Assembly: GCF_047948215.1 (NCBI RefSeq)
Contig: NC_134464.1
Location: 34,533,020 to 34,597,019, forward strand
Direction of reading: 5' to 3'
Origin: Lycorma delicatula
Taxonomy: Eukaryota; Arthropoda; Insecta; Hemiptera; Fulgoridae
DNA: 64,000 nt
This document shows, piece by piece, positions 12,150 through 23,570 of this stretch. The position numbers and the translations under genes were made by a program. Positions within the stretch are counted from its first letter, which is position 1, and every line of letters starts with the position of its first letter. The notes under the pieces are model-generated. The model made no database searches. It was given only the letters and a program-made list of their open reading frames with translations, and was not told where the DNA came from.

Positions 12150-13075
12150 ATCTTGATACAGCGGACGAAGATGGTGTCAGGTGTACGAATGTTCGCTTTG
12201 TGGTTTGTTCGAAATAATCAGGAAGATGGCTCCCTTCAAAAGGTCTCACCTTTCCTGATTAACAAATGCGTCACAGGTTGTATTGGTTCTCTGAGGAACA
12301 TTAAGAAATTACGTGGTGGAACAATTCTGGTGGAAACATTAAACGATGAGCAGAGTCGCTCCCTATTACGTCTCACCAATATGGGCAAACATAAGTACGA
12401 AATGCCACAAGACCATAAATACCAGCCGAGGAGTAATTTTTTGTCGTGACCTTCTAGAAATGAATTTAAGTGAAATTGCTGATGAACTTCGTACTCAAGG
12501 TATTGTAGAAGTGAAACGTATAATGAAACGGCAGAACGGAACAGAAGAACCGACACCGTCTCTTATACTGACATTCAGTCTTCCTGTTCCTCCAGAAGTG
12601 GGTTACCTCTCCGTTCGGTTACGTCCATTCATACCCAACTCACGGCGATGTTTCAGATGCCAAAGGTATGGTCACACTACAACATCTTGCTCGAGAATGG
12701 AGATCTGTGCTCGATGTGCTAACGAAGGTCACAATGACACTAACTGCGAGGAAAGTGAAAAATGTGCGAACTGCAGTGGTTCACATACAGCCAGCTCCCA
12801 ACCTTTAAGGAAGAAAAGGCAATGCTCAAAATCTGTACTGAGCAGAAACTATCTTTCCCGGCTGCACGTAGGGAGTATAGAAAGATAGTTAACTCACGGA
12901 ACCTCGTCAAACCAGATGTTTCTTTCGCCACCGCTACGTCAAAACAAACTCCTTCAAATGTTCATAATCAACAGTGCGGATCCTGCAGTGAATTAAGAAA
13001 CTCGTTCAGATGCTTTCTGATCAAGTTACTTCGCTTACAGCCACCATTTCAAAGCTGACAAAGATGAATAAAAAG
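12150..13075 (+). pseudogene. LINE ORF1: gag-like RNA-binding protein with CCHC knuckles
   Basis: ORF1 can be followed through three frames. It begins with SLQKVSPFLINKCVTGCIGS and LRNIKKLRGGTILVETLNDE (12210-12345). It shifts to KTINTSRGVIFCRDLLEMNL with SEIADELRTQGIVEVKRIMK (from about 12400). Then come the zinc knuckles CFRCQRYGHTTTSC, CARCANEGHNDTNC and CANCSGSH at about 12649-12790. The first two match CX2CX4HX4C and the third is partial. This protein normally coats LINE RNA. A frame break near 12430 and another after 12790 disrupt it. Confidence 0.8.
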
Positions 13076-13422
13076 TCGTACATCGCAGTAAATGAATCCA
13101 CCATATGAAAGTTCCTGCTACCGAAGTCCTACCCGGCACGGGCAGAGACTACCACAGCTGGTAGTAAGCCAACTAATAAGCTCCCCATAAAGGAAACCCT
13201 CATAACCGCCCCCTTTGGGATGTCAATAGCGGCATCCCATTTTAATAAATCTCCTCCACCATCACCCCATATATTGGAGGATATGGTTGAAGAACCTTCC
13301 GACCCAAAGGCGTCGGAGTTATCTAAAATAAAGAATACGAAAAAGAAAAACCGAATCACATAAAACTAAATTTTATATGGTTTCCTAAGTATATTTATTA
13401 TTATTATTTTTTTTTTCTCCTT

Positions 13423-14350
13423 ATGAACATTATTCAGTGGAATGTTAGAGGTCTTTGGTCCCGTATTGAAGATATTGGAGTACTGGCACACGTACATGAT
13501 CCGATAATCATGTGTTTCCAGGAAACTCATCTTCTACAACATGACCCAGGACACTTCTGTGAGAGATACGACTGTGTAGTAGACAGTAGAGAAAGTGTTG
13601 GAGTGGCTATTTTCATGAAGGATGAGGTATCAGCTACAAGGATTCAACTGACCACTCTCGTTCCTGCTGTTGCAGTAAAGATCTCTATCCCCTTTAAGTT
13701 ACATATCTGCAATCTGTATCTCTCACCATACACTGAGTTCAGTGCTCTGGATATCTCAAATCTCCTCACACAAATTCCACCTCCATCGTTAATAGTAGGA
13801 GACTTCAATGTCCACCATGTTTCCTGGGGCTCGACCTTCTGCTCCGCTCGAGGAAATATAGTACACAGTGTGAGACAACCTTTGTTTGCAGAATAATGGA
13901 TCTCACACATTCATGTCTTTATCATCTGGTACTATGTCTAACATCGATCTCTCCATATGCTCATCGAATTTACTCCCTCATCTTGATTGGTCTGTTTGTG
14001 ATGACTTTCACGGCAGTGACCACAAACCAATTATTATTGGTTTCGGTGTCGACCACGAGGTTAAGAGATGGCCACGAAGGTGGATTGTTGAAAGGGCAGA
14101 TTGGTGGGATATCATAATAAAGCCTTCCAATCACAGTATGACGATGGTGCGAACATCCTTGAGCAATGCTCCTCTGTTACGTCCATGATACTTGAAACTG
14201 CCAGCAGATATATCCCACAAACATCGGGTAATCCTAAACGTCCTTCCGTTCCATGGTGGAATGATGATTGCAAATGTGCTATTAAGAATCGACGGCGAGC
14301 ACTATGCAAATTTAATAATACAACTGAACATAAATTTGTACCGCAGGGCT
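13423..14350 (+). pseudogene. LINE ORF2 N-terminus: APE-type endonuclease
   Basis: The first 157 codons (13423-13893) read MNIIQWNVRGLWSRIEDIGV, then FQETHLLQHD, GVAIFMKDEV and IVGDFNVHHVSWGS. These contain the conserved N (QWNVRG), E (QETH) and D-x-N (GDFN) of the endonuclease that nicks the target. A frame change at about 13880 leads to NNGSHTFMSLSSGTMSNIDL and then DDFHGSDHKPIIIGF with the catalytic SDH. After another shift, PSVPWWNDDCKCAIKNRRRA forms the usual linker to the RT. The individual catalytic motifs persist, but the reading frame does not. Confidence 0.82.
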
Positions 14351-14649
14351 AGAGTGGTATGCTGTCGGGTCTTCTTGAACGCTAAGAGGAATTCATGGAC
14401 GAAATATGTGAATACCATCTCACGTACTACTCTCACGTCTACTGTGTGGAAAAAATCCATGCAATTTTCAGATCGTCAAGACAATCTATTCTCGGTCTCA
14501 TTGATGAAGAACTCCTTTTATCATCTTCGGCTGTAGCAAATACTTTAGCAAAATCTTTCCGCTCGGTGTCTCTCATTTCTCATATAATAACGATTTTCAG
14601 AGTACAAAGTAGATAGAAATATTGTCGTTAAACCGGTGATTCGGTTGGT

Positions 14650-15545
14650 GAATTGAACACTCCATTCGTATTTAAAGAATTTTTACATGCACTTAAGAAC
14701 CCACGTGACACTTTCCCTGGACCAGACAACGTTCGCCTTGGTATGCTTTCACACCTTCGTAACTCAGCACTACAACATCTTTTGAATATTTACAATGGTT
14801 TATTCTCCAAACAAGTCTCCCGGCTGGTCAGAAGCATTTATTATACCAGTACTAAAGCCTGGTAAAGACAAAACCGATCCCTCAAGCTACCTCCCTATTT
14901 CTTTAACAAGCGTGTTGTGTAAAATAATGGAGAGAATGGTAAACCGCAGGCTTACATGGTAATTTGAGAAATATGGCTTTCTATCTTCGGAACAGTGTAG
15001 TTTCCGACAAGGACGATCTTCCATTGACCATTTCGTAACAATGGAAACAGCCATACAAAAGGCGTACGAGATAGCCTGGCGACGTGGTATTCTTACACCC
15101 TCAAGAGATGGGGAATCAAGGGCAATATGCTTGCTTTTATCCAGGGATTCTTAAATTACCGAACGTTTCGTATTCGTATAGATGATTCACTTTCAGATAG
15201 TGTTGTCTTGGAGAATGGAGTACCTCAAGGTAGTGTACCTCAAGGCAAGTGCCACCTTATTTTCTCTAGCCATAAACAGTATTACCAATTCTGTACAGGC
15301 TCCTGTCTCATGTTCTCTATTTGTTGACGATTTTGTTATTTAAATTGCGAGCCGTTCAACGCCCACTGCAGAGCGACTACTACAGAACACTATATTTCAC
15401 CTTGAGGCTTGGTCCAGAACTACTGATTTCACATTTTGATCCGACAAAACGAAATGTGTAGTCTTTTCTTGGCTACGAAACCCTTCTGTTCCGCAAGTCT
15501 TTCTAAACAGAGAGCTTATTGCTATCTCTCCTTACGTCAAGTTTT
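14650..15545 (+). pseudogene. LINE ORF2: reverse transcriptase remnant
   Basis: RT blocks follow in order with several shifts: FPGPDNVRLGMLSHL, SPGWSEAFIIPVLKPGKDKT, ISLTSVLCKIMERMVNRRLT, SSEQCSFRQGRSSIDHF, GNMLAFIQGFLNYRTFRIRI, VLENGVPQGSVPQG and FVDDFVI (15320-15345, the YADD box with Phe in place of Tyr). A deletion removes the block holding the first catalytic Asp region (between AIQKAYE at about 15070 and WRRGIL). VPQGSVPQG shows a short internal duplication. No thumb or RNase H follows. Confidence 0.8.
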
Positions 15546-16157
15546 CCCGAGTTGGCTCCGGGATTAACATGGGTTGACATGAACCCGATGGTCCAAGTTC
15601 TGGTTACACGGACTGGCTAGTACATACTTTGTATGGAACTCAATATGTTTTTTGATACAGTAACAATACTTTCTCTTGGTTATATTATTTAATAGTAAGA
15701 TTAAATGAAATGATTAGATATGTGAAATAAAATATTGGTACCACAGTTCCGCCGCAATCCACCACAGAGATGATGTCGGAGTTTCAAACCCATACCTTTC
15801 CGATGAAAGGCTGGAACGCACGGAGATCGGTGGAGTGGCATATAAAAAGAATTTAAATGGAATTTGGAGGCGTCACTGAGATTTTTTCTGGAAATCTGAT
15901 GCAAGTGTATAAGTTATTTGTTAAAATTCTCTCTAGAAAATAGATTATTATATATCAGTGAGGGCAGAAGACTTGGTTTTAGTTTTGCGAGCAGGTTAAT
16001 CCTCGAAAAGGGTTTTTCAATTCATTGTTGCATTGAATGCATGTTCTTGATAAAATTTTCCAAGCGTGTTATTATAATTTTAAACAACCATTAAAAATAT
16101 ATAAAATGATTCTTATAAAATTACTACAAAATAATAGTAGCCAACTACCATGTTCAC
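15546..16157. other. Intergenic; small GC-rich patch only
   Basis: A patch at 15715-15870 (CCGCCGCAATCCACCACAGA; GGAGATCGGTGGAGTGGCA) is unlike its AT-rich flanks and may be a transposon scrap. The minus-strand 67-codon ORF across it has no recognisable motif. Nothing else is seen. Confidence 0.3.
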
Positions 16158-16170
16158 AATTCTATTGCAC

Positions 16171-16452
16171 TTTTTTCTTTTCTTTTTCCTGTTTAGCCTC
16201 CGGTAATTACCGTTCAGATAATACTTCAGAGGATGATATGTATGAGTGTAAATGAAATGTAGTCTTGTGCATTCTCAGTTCGATCATTCCTTAGATGTAT
16301 GGTTAATTGAAGCCCAACCACCAAAGAACACCGGTATCCAAATCCGTGTAAAAATAACTGGCTTTACTAGGACTTGTACGCTGGAACTCTCGACTTCCAA
16401 ATCAGCTGATTTGGGAAGACGCGTTCACTACTAGACCAACCCGATGGGTTAA
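16171..16452 (-). repeat. tRNA-derived SINE, type I tail
   Basis: Minus-strand copy of the same SINE as at 2942-3248, with head (CCCATCGGGTTGGTCTAGTA), palindromic AAATCAGCTGATTT arm, ACACCGGTATCC core and GTTTAGCCTCCGGTAATTAC tail (as seen on plus). It is flanked by an imperfect 13-bp direct repeat AATTCTATTGCAC / AATTCTAATGTAC (16158-16170 and 16453-16465; two mismatches), which suggests an older insertion than the perfect-repeat copies. Confidence 0.85.
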
Positions 16453-16769
16453 AATTCTAATGTACTGGACGATTGGTAGATTAATTTACCAATCGTAAAT
16501 TACGTTCCTAATATAAACCAATCGTAAGTTTGGTTTCATAAGAGACAATTAAGCGCACTGTTTTTAAAATTATGCAGTAACTAAAATCATTTCCTACCAA
16601 ACAATTACATGAACATACGCGCGATTAATTTCAAATTAAAATACCTCCTTTAACCCTCCTCAGTTTTCAGTTATAAAACTTTTTGAGAGGTCAGAAAGTA
16701 GTATAAGCTACAATGTTATAAAATGTTCGATGAACATGAAAAAACATCTAATCAGTTCAATATATTTTA

Positions 16770-18085
16770 TTACCTGACTAGCGTACCCCGTCACGACTTC
16801 GCCCACAATATAGATGTAGCTTTACTCGCAGTGCTTTTTAATAGCAAACTTATTTTTTTATAAATAAAAAAATATTTAATCAACAATATTATATTTAGAT
16901 TTTCATTAAATCCTAATAAAACGGCAAATAAAAATTTTTATGAAGAATACTTAATAAATATATGATGAACAATGAATTTTGCCCAAAACTTAAATAAAGG
17001 AAAACAAAAAAAGGAAGATAAAAGTGAAAAATATTTGTTAAACCAATCCATTTTATGAATGAATTAAAATAGTTCAATATAAAATTCCAATAAAGAAAAA
17101 CAAAAAAATTATTACAATCCCTAATCTAGCATCCCCATCGCTGTTTCGCCTGTGCTCTATGGTTACTTGCGCTTCCCGTCACGATCAGAGGATCATGGCT
17201 CGCTTCGCTCTCCCTTCCAATTTTCTCCCGCTTCTCTTTTCCTTACTTCCCTTTCCCCTTCCTCTTCCCACATTTCCTTCCCCCTTCCTCTTTCCTCTTT
17301 TATTTTTTCTCTTTTCCATTTTCTTTTCTCGTTTTTCGTTTTTTCCCTTCTTCCCTTTTTCTCCTCTTCCCTTTCACCATTTTCAATTTTTCCCTATTTC
17401 CCTTTTCCCCTTTCTCCCTTCTTCCCCGGTTTCCAATTCCAGTTGGTTTTCGATGAATTTCGGTATAGGTTCATTTTGCTGCTATGCAGAAATTATGGTA
17501 AAATTCTTTGTTATTCCTAATTTAAAAAGAAAGCCTTTTCCGGACACATGTTTATTATGAACTTTTTTCATTATTTTAAACAGAGAAATGCAGCTGTAAA
17601 ATTTAACAGCATTCTTTTGGAGTACTCACACACTCATTCTGTCGCTGCGCGCGCACTCGATGTATTACTTATTTGACAGATGTAATGAATTAATTAATTT
17701 CCACACTTTACCTACGCTTTTAATCTCAACCAATTTTTTTAAAAGCGACATTTTCAATTATTTGCTTTACATATTCTAATTTTTTAATTCCATTTTAATT
17801 TAATTATTTATTTATTTTAAAATTAATATTATTTGATTTAATTTTAATTAAATTTACTTAATCCCCTTCCTCTTCCCCCATTTCCCTTTCCTTTTCCCCT
17901 TTTTATTTTCCCCATTTTCTCTTTTTTGATTTTTCCCTATTTCCCATTTCCGATTTTTCCCTTCTCCCTTCTTCCCCATGCGTAAATCGGTCCAGTAGTT
18001 TTTTTAGTCTACAGCGGACACACAAATATTTTCAATGGAAATATTTTCAATGGAATCGTAAAATATTTAGTATAGCGTATGTTGC
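16770..18085. repeat. Unclassified insect repeat with two polypyrimidine tracts
   Basis: The segment opens with GACTAGCGTACCCCGTCACG and closes with GTCCAGTAGTTTTTTTAGTC ... ACAGCGGACACACAAAT, phrases that recall the ends of a common class of non-autonomous insect elements. Inside are two tracts made almost only of C and T on the plus strand, 17205-17435 and 17855-17965, both built from CCCTTTTCC-like units. The ORFs that span the first tract (122 and 133 codons, Phe/Ser/Pro/Leu only) are low-complexity artefacts. Class (Helitron-like or MITE-like) could not be decided. Confidence 0.45.
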
Positions 18086-18719
18086 TTTTACGATCAAAAG
18101 CTCGCGCTTTTAACACGACATTTAGTTTTTTATTGATTTGAACCCCTTCAAATCAAAATTTCGCAAAATCCTTTCTTAGTGCACGCCTACTTAAAGATAC
18201 GAAGGTATCCTGGCAATTTCAACTCTCTACCTATAATAGTTTTGGTTGTACGTTGATTATGAGTCAGTGAATCAGTCAGGACATTCTCTTTTATATAAGG
18301 TGTATGACAACATGAAAAACATCTAACAGCTTATCAATAACAATACAATTTATATATGAACAAATAACATGTGAATCAATATTCGATATTTTTTTAATGC
18401 GAGTAACCTAATTATATAAAAATGAATATTTATTTACGACTGAAAATTTCCTACGACAAAAATTTTTAAATAGAAATTATTATTAATGTGTACTAGAAAC
18501 CAAAAGAGTACATACATCCCTCTTGTAGCCGTGGAAATGGAAAAGGGTAGGTATTTATTTTTAATTTATGTAATTACTTGTTTAACAAATTATTTTGAAA
18601 TTTTTGTCTTTTTATTCGATGCTACTTTAGTATGCGGCTTATCGTCAACTTTACACATTATTATGCGGTCTACCACAGTAGGTAAACCTATTGTGCCTAT
18701 ATAATTTGTATATGTAATG

Positions 18720-18990
18720 TTAATTAGACGAGGTTAGCGAGCGTTAGGTTGTCACCTTTCTTTTTTTTTCTGTTCTAGTTGGGACGGATTTGCATTAAAG
18801 CTTAGCATGGCCAAAGGAGAGTGTCCCTTGACTCTTAACGAGCTTCCTCACCTGCCAGCTGTATGTCCGGTGCGGTAGGTTGACTCCCCGGTTCGGATCT
18901 TGTGAGATTTCTTCTTTTGCCATGCCTCTAACAAACCAAAGTGGGGTAGTCCGGGCCCGACTGAGTCGTTACCGGATCCCTATTATAAGC
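18720..18990. repeat. GC-rich segment directly upstream of the Penelope-like RT
   Basis: About 270 bases of sharply higher G+C (AAAGGAGAGTGTCCCTTGAC, GTCCGGTGCGGTAGGTTGAC, GTAGTCCGGGCCCGACTGAG) end where the Penelope coding sequence begins. They may be a different repeat or a 5' part of that element. There is no coding signal and no tRNA fold that I can defend. Confidence 0.35.
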
Positions 18991-18994
18991 AATA

Positions 18995-19832
18995 TATATG
19001 CCAAAAAATTACTTCAAATTTAATGACAAGTGTTATACACAGGAAAATACCTTGCCGATGGGATTTCCTTTGTCAGCTATCATGTCTGAAATTTTCTTAC
19101 AAGATTTTGAAAATAAAAGAGTTTATGGCATTAATCATAAACATAATGTCTTTTTATGGACTCGTTATGTTTTTGTTGTTTATTATCCGATTATATATAA
19201 TGAACACCTCGTAATTTTAAATAAACTTAATTCATATTGTAAAGATTTAAAATTGATTTTTGAAGTAGATATAAATAGAACAATAGATCTAACATCTAGA
19301 TGTTAGTATTGAAATTAATAAAAATAATCAAATTATCACTTGAGAATATAGGAAACCCACTGCCTATAAAACTACAATCTGTAGAAAATCAAATCATCCT
19401 TGGTCTCACAAAATTAACACATATACAAACATGATTAATAGAGCGATCAATTACACACAAAATAATAAAAATAAAAATTAATTAAACACAGAAATGAATA
19501 TTATAAAACAGATAACAGTTCATAATGGATATAGTGAATTATTAATTGATAATATACATAAAAAATAAATGTCAAAAATTAACAGTACAGTAATTTGAGA
19601 GCTAATAAATTATACATAGAACATTGATAACTTTGATATGAAATATTAAAAATATTCATACACCGACTAAAGTTTATGATAGTAATAAATTTAAACCTGC
19701 GTATAAAAAAAAAACATGTAATAAAATGTTTATATGACAATGACACTGATTCATTTAATTTATATAATTTATGTGGGATTTATAAAATAAAATGTAATGA
19801 CTGTGATGATTTTTATATAGATTGTTACCACA
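18995..19832 (+). mobile_element. Penelope-like element: RT remnant plus start of GIY-YIG endonuclease
   Basis: The plus strand encodes NYFKFNDKCYTQENTLPMGF then PLSAIMSEIFLQDFENK and VYGINHKHNVFLWTRYVFVV, FDFELIF-like LKLIFEVDINRTIDL. This matches Penelope RT blocks LPMGSPLS ... WxRYVDD ... L.FT.E. After stops and shifts come STEINKNNQIIT-like text and RKSNHPWSHKINTYTNMINR (about 19380-19440). Then LYNLCGIYKIKCNDCDDFYI (about 19770-19825) is the start of the GIY-YIG endonuclease, cut off right after YI. The catalytic YVDD is YVFV, so the polymerase is dead. Normally the two domains form one protein that retrotransposes with GIY-YIG nicking. Confidence 0.8.
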
Positions 19833-19837
19833 TATAC

Positions 19838-20010
19838 GCCTAATTTCATATCACCGGGCGAACATGGTAGCAACGATATGAGCTGCCGCCCAATATGCGT
19901 ACGCGCTGATACAGCATCACTCCCACCGCGCAATTCTCCCACCATAGCTGCGCTGTAGCCCCACCACTCTCAGGCTCCAGTAAAAGAGCGTGCACTCTCG
20001 AGGACGTAGG
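19838..20010. other. GC-rich patch of unknown origin
   Basis: Between the Penelope remnant and the SINE tail lies a patch with ACCGGGCGAACATGGTAGCA, CAATATGCGTACGCGCTGAT and CACCACTCTCAGGCTCCAG. It has no coding homology and no repeat partner in the window. Confidence 0.25.
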
Positions 20011-20016
20011 TACCTC

Positions 20017-20073
20017 ATTCATCCTCTGAAGTATTATCTAAACGGTAGTTACCGGAGGCTAAACAGGAAAAAG
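20017..20073 (+). repeat. SINE, 5'-truncated: tail only
   Basis: This is the last about 57 bases of the type I SINE (CATTCATCCTCTGAAGTATT ... GGAGGCTAAACAGGAAAAAG) without head or body. It lies directly before a complete copy, separated by 18 bases that also follow that copy. Confidence 0.8.
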
Positions 20074-20091
20074 AAAGGTACCTTATTATTG

Positions 20092-20374
20092 ACCCACCGG
20101 GTTGGTCTAGTGGTTAACGCATCTTCCCAAATCAGCTGATTTGGAAGTCGAGAGTTACAGCGTTCAAGTCCTATTAAAGCCAGTTATTTTTACACAAATT
20201 TGAATACTAGATCGTGGATACCGGTGTTCTTTGGTGGTTGGGTTTCAATTAACCACACATCTCAGGAATGGTCGAACTGAGAATGGACAAGACTACACTT
20301 CATTTACACTCATACATATCATCCTCTGAAGAATTATCTAAACGGTAGTTACCGGAGGCTAAACAGGAAAAAGA
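20092..20374 (+). repeat. tRNA-derived SINE, full length, type I tail
   Basis: This plus-strand copy shows the whole structure: ACCCACCGGGTTGGTCTAGT head, palindromic arm CAAATCAGCTGATTTG, B-box-like CGTTCAAGTCC, ATCGTGGATACCGGTGTTCT core, and GGAGGCTAAACAGGAAAAAG tail. It is bounded by a perfect 18-bp direct repeat, AAAGGTACCTTATTATTG, at 20074-20091 and 20375-20392. The copy landed precisely at the end of the older truncated SINE tail. Confidence 0.92.
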
Positions 20375-20392
20375 AAAGGTACCTTATTATTG

Positions 20393-21989
20393 GTTTTCGT
20401 ATGTTTAACTGATTTTATAATGCTGTATCTATTTGAAGGTTTTTTCAATGCTGGAGAAACCTAAAATTTAAGAAGAACGAATGATTTCAGGCCTAATGCT
20501 TTGCGTCAATAACACTGTATCCCAACATAACCTAAAAAAACAACACATTTTTAATCATAATTTCAATACTTGTAACCAATTTTTTATTTGTACCAAATTA
20601 CTTGTCATTCAAAGGACCTTACAATGAGATGTCACAAGCTAATATCATTTTATTTAAAGAAAATAGGTTTTCAACTCTTGAAAATTTATAAAACATTTAA
20701 TGGTGAAATTTTGTGTTGGTAATTTAAAAAATAATTTTCCGTCTTATATACAGAATATGATTATTTCAAATTATAACCATTATTTCAAATGGTTTAAGTA
20801 GTAATATCATGTAATTTTATAATTATTTTTATTGGACTGAAATTTAAAAAAGTACTACCCCAAATGGTTTTTCACAACTACCGAGCCAAGAGGTGGGCGG
20901 ATTTAAATTTTCTTTTCCCCAAAATTCATTATTTTTTCTGGTTTTAAATTAATTTAATTAAATATTACAATTGCCATTTAGGATTTTTGAGTTGGGATAG
21001 GTGTAGCGGGGCAGGTGGTTCCACCTCTTTGAAAATAATTTTAAGAAGGTTCCCTGCAAGAATGGTGGACATGCCTGCAAACAAAAATACAATGGGACTG
21101 ATAGTTGTTGAATAATAAATATGGTAACTTTTCAAATGATCACCCAGTATACGATCATTACATATTAATTTGTTTTTATTATATATATAAAAAAATTTAT
21201 CATACACTCTTGATTGAAATAAACTCACATGTTTTCAAAATTAATTAATTTTGGGCTTTAAAAAGCCCAGAAAATCTGAGCTTTATTCTATAGGAATTTT
21301 GTTATGATTCACTATAGAATGCCTACTTGAAATTCTTGCTCATAAAAACATACTGATAAAGCAAGATAAGAATAAGTTTATTATATTTTATAAATTTAAA
21401 CATGTATGAACAACATAGCATCAAAAGTGTGCTTTTGTAAGGAAGAAAACAAAGTTCAAAATTCTCCTTAAATTTGATCTACACTACTAATGTGAATGGT
21501 TTTTCATTTGCCCTCCTAACAAAGCCGAATTAAAAAAATATAAAGAAACTAGTAGGAATATATAATACGTCTAATTTTCAAATGTATTTAGATAGATTTG
21601 AAAATTAATTTTTTAATACTGTTGTTATCTAACAAAATGTAATTTTAATTAGAAGACTTTTATATTTGTACACTGTCCAAAATTTTCAATCGAATTTGAA
21701 TTTAGAGTGTTTCTTACCTTCTACATCACTTGAATGTTTGGCAGTACGAAGTGGTGTTACAATGTCAATGCATTTATTATTATTTTTTATGTATTTATCT
21801 GGTAGTTAGACATAAGTTTGTGTCATTTTTAATTTGCCTTTCATATATATAGTTCTTTTTGGCCCTGACAACAAAAATAATATTAAACTTTATCCTAATA
21901 AGCACTGTTTACATGTTGTTACTTTGCATGCATCATAGTACCTTTAATTTGTATGACTTTTTATTGTAAAATTCAGATTTTGATGTATA
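20393..21989. other. AT-rich DNA, no gene seen
   Basis: Only scattered chance ORFs are present (for example 20965-21228 minus, 87 codons, no motif). No repeat partner was noticed within the window. Confidence 0.35.
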
Positions 21990-23570
21990 AATGGAAAGAA
22001 TAATGTGTGGATCAGAGGGAAGTTGGGAATCTCGGATAAATTTGGATTAGGTACATTAATAATAAATGTTTAAATATTAAATGAAGGCTAGAAGTTTCAT
22101 TTGAGTTAGATTTTGAGATTTATTAGATATGGGTTAGATTATTGTTAATAATCAGACTTCTGGGTAGATATAGGGAGGAAATGACATTCGTAGGTGTGAT
22201 GGGTTCCTCCTAGAGAGGTCTGAAAATCATAATGAAGTCCTTTTTGTAGGTTTTGAAAGTGATTTCAAGGTTATCTCTAAATCGAAATCTAACCACATGC
22301 TAGTTGAACTAAAATTTTGCATAGAAAAAGTAGATATAAAGTTTAAATACTTGCTGTTGTTTCTTAAGTTATTGCGGTATAGTGATAAGGAAAGTTTTGT
22401 ATAAAGATAAGTTAGCTAATAAAATTAGGTATATAAATTCAAACAATAATGTACAAGGTGTAACAATAATGTAACAGGTGGTAAATTCTATTAGAATTAT
22501 ATATATCAATCGACAGGCAGCCGTCTGGCAGGCCAATGTCAAATAAATATAATATTTGAACATCCCTAGTTTGATTAGAAATGTTAAAATTTAAGAAATG
22601 AAGCCGTTATTGCCTTTTAATATGTACAGACATAAAAATCCGGATTATGTCAGAAAAATGTATAGTATAGTGCATTAAAAAATAAAAATATTAATCTTAC
22701 AAAAAAGTGGTATTTAATGGTTGTTGTAGGGCTATTATCTGTTATGCTCTGAGGTATCGTGTTTTAAGCAGTAAGATAATATAAAGAAGTTAGAACGTGT
22801 TTTTATAGAGTATTTGCATTATCTAATAATACTTCTAATTATAGGCTCCTTTTAGAAACTGATGTGAATCTTTTTATATGAATTTCCTTTGAGACTTCAT
22901 TATGATTATAGACTTAGTGCTGAAATTGATAAAAATGAATTAGAATACATTATCAAATTTATTACATTAGAAGAAATAAACAGTGATAAAAGTTTTATTT
23001 CTAAAGAATTTTTATCACTAAGTTTTGTTTTTTAAAATGTTAAAAGCTTTATGTCAGTGTAAATTTAGCATTAGATAATATAGCAAATTGGAATGGTGAG
23101 ACAGAGTGGTTGCTGGAATGAACCAGAAATATGTACAGAGGAGATCTGATTTTGAATGCAGGGGCTTTGTTGTATCATATTCATTATAAATTGCTGAATC
23201 TGAAAGAAAATAGTTATCTTAGACTGGTAAATAAATTCTCAACAGTAGAATGGATTATGGAAGCAAGGTGTGAGCTAATCAATCTTGTTGTAAGCCATGG
23301 GCAAGTGATATAAATGTGCACTGTTCTTTATATAATACAGAAGAAGAAGAAGAAGAAGAGGGTATTTTTCATTTAGTTTACCAGTCCTCGCTGAGTGGTG
23401 GCGCTGCTGGTTAGGGTCAATTGATCTGTCACATGATTTATTTATAAACTTTCTGTGGTGAAAGGTATTATAGTTGGGAAGTAGTTCAGAAGTTCAATTA
23501 TTAATTATTAGACCTTCAGATGAGAATTACTATGATGTTATGTATGGTACTGTAACAATATTTCACTTGT
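21990..23570 (+). pseudogene. Heavily decayed LINE: endonuclease end, RT/thumb region and C-terminus
   Basis: Fragments appear in LINE order on the plus strand. First is an endonuclease end with EEMTFVGVMGSS then FESDFKVISKSKSNHMLVEL (about 22175-22310), where SNH replaces the SDH triad. Then ALSNNTSNYRLLLETDVNLF (about 22815-22870), the 'NTPNYLLYLETG' region found late in many insect LINE proteins. Then GALLYHIHYKLLNLKENSYL and MEARCELINLVVSHGQ (23160-23310). A GAA-repeat tract (23339-23359) follows and a possible zinc-finger-like end. Stops in every frame show long decay. The RT palm itself was not recognised, so the assignment rests on the flanking blocks. Confidence 0.45.

Larger units (their letters stand above)
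11640..15545 (+). mobile_element. I-clade-like non-LTR retrotransposon, decayed, two ORFs
   Basis: Order on the plus strand: GC-rich 5' leader (11640-12150), gag-like ORF1 with zinc knuckles, a short spacer, then APE endonuclease and reverse transcriptase. The endonuclease text (LPPxS-like LYLSPYTEFSALDISNLL, SLIVGDFNVHHVSWGS) and the ORF1 core are closest in style to I/Nimb-type elements. Those usually carry an RNase H domain after the RT; none is seen here. The element ends abruptly after the palm (about 15545), so the 3' end is deleted. Many frameshifts and stops make it non-functional. Confidence 0.8.

Noticed and set aside
13129..13359. 76-codon minus-strand ORF inside the I-type LINE
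   Set aside because: It is antisense to the region between ORF1 and ORF2 and has no motif; it is a shadow ORF.
17152..17560. Two overlapping ORFs of 122 and 133 codons rich in Phe, Ser, Pro and Leu, looking like membrane proteins
   Set aside because: They are produced by a polypyrimidine tract read in two frames; the apparent hydrophobicity comes from TTT and CTT codons.
18486..18704. 72-codon hydrophobic ORF considered as the missing first exon of gene B
   Set aside because: The hydrophobic stretch is plausible, but no donor in the needed phase and no similarity to related proteins could be shown.
20965..21228. 87-codon minus-strand ORF
   Set aside because: No domain, low codon complexity and no conservation clue within the window.
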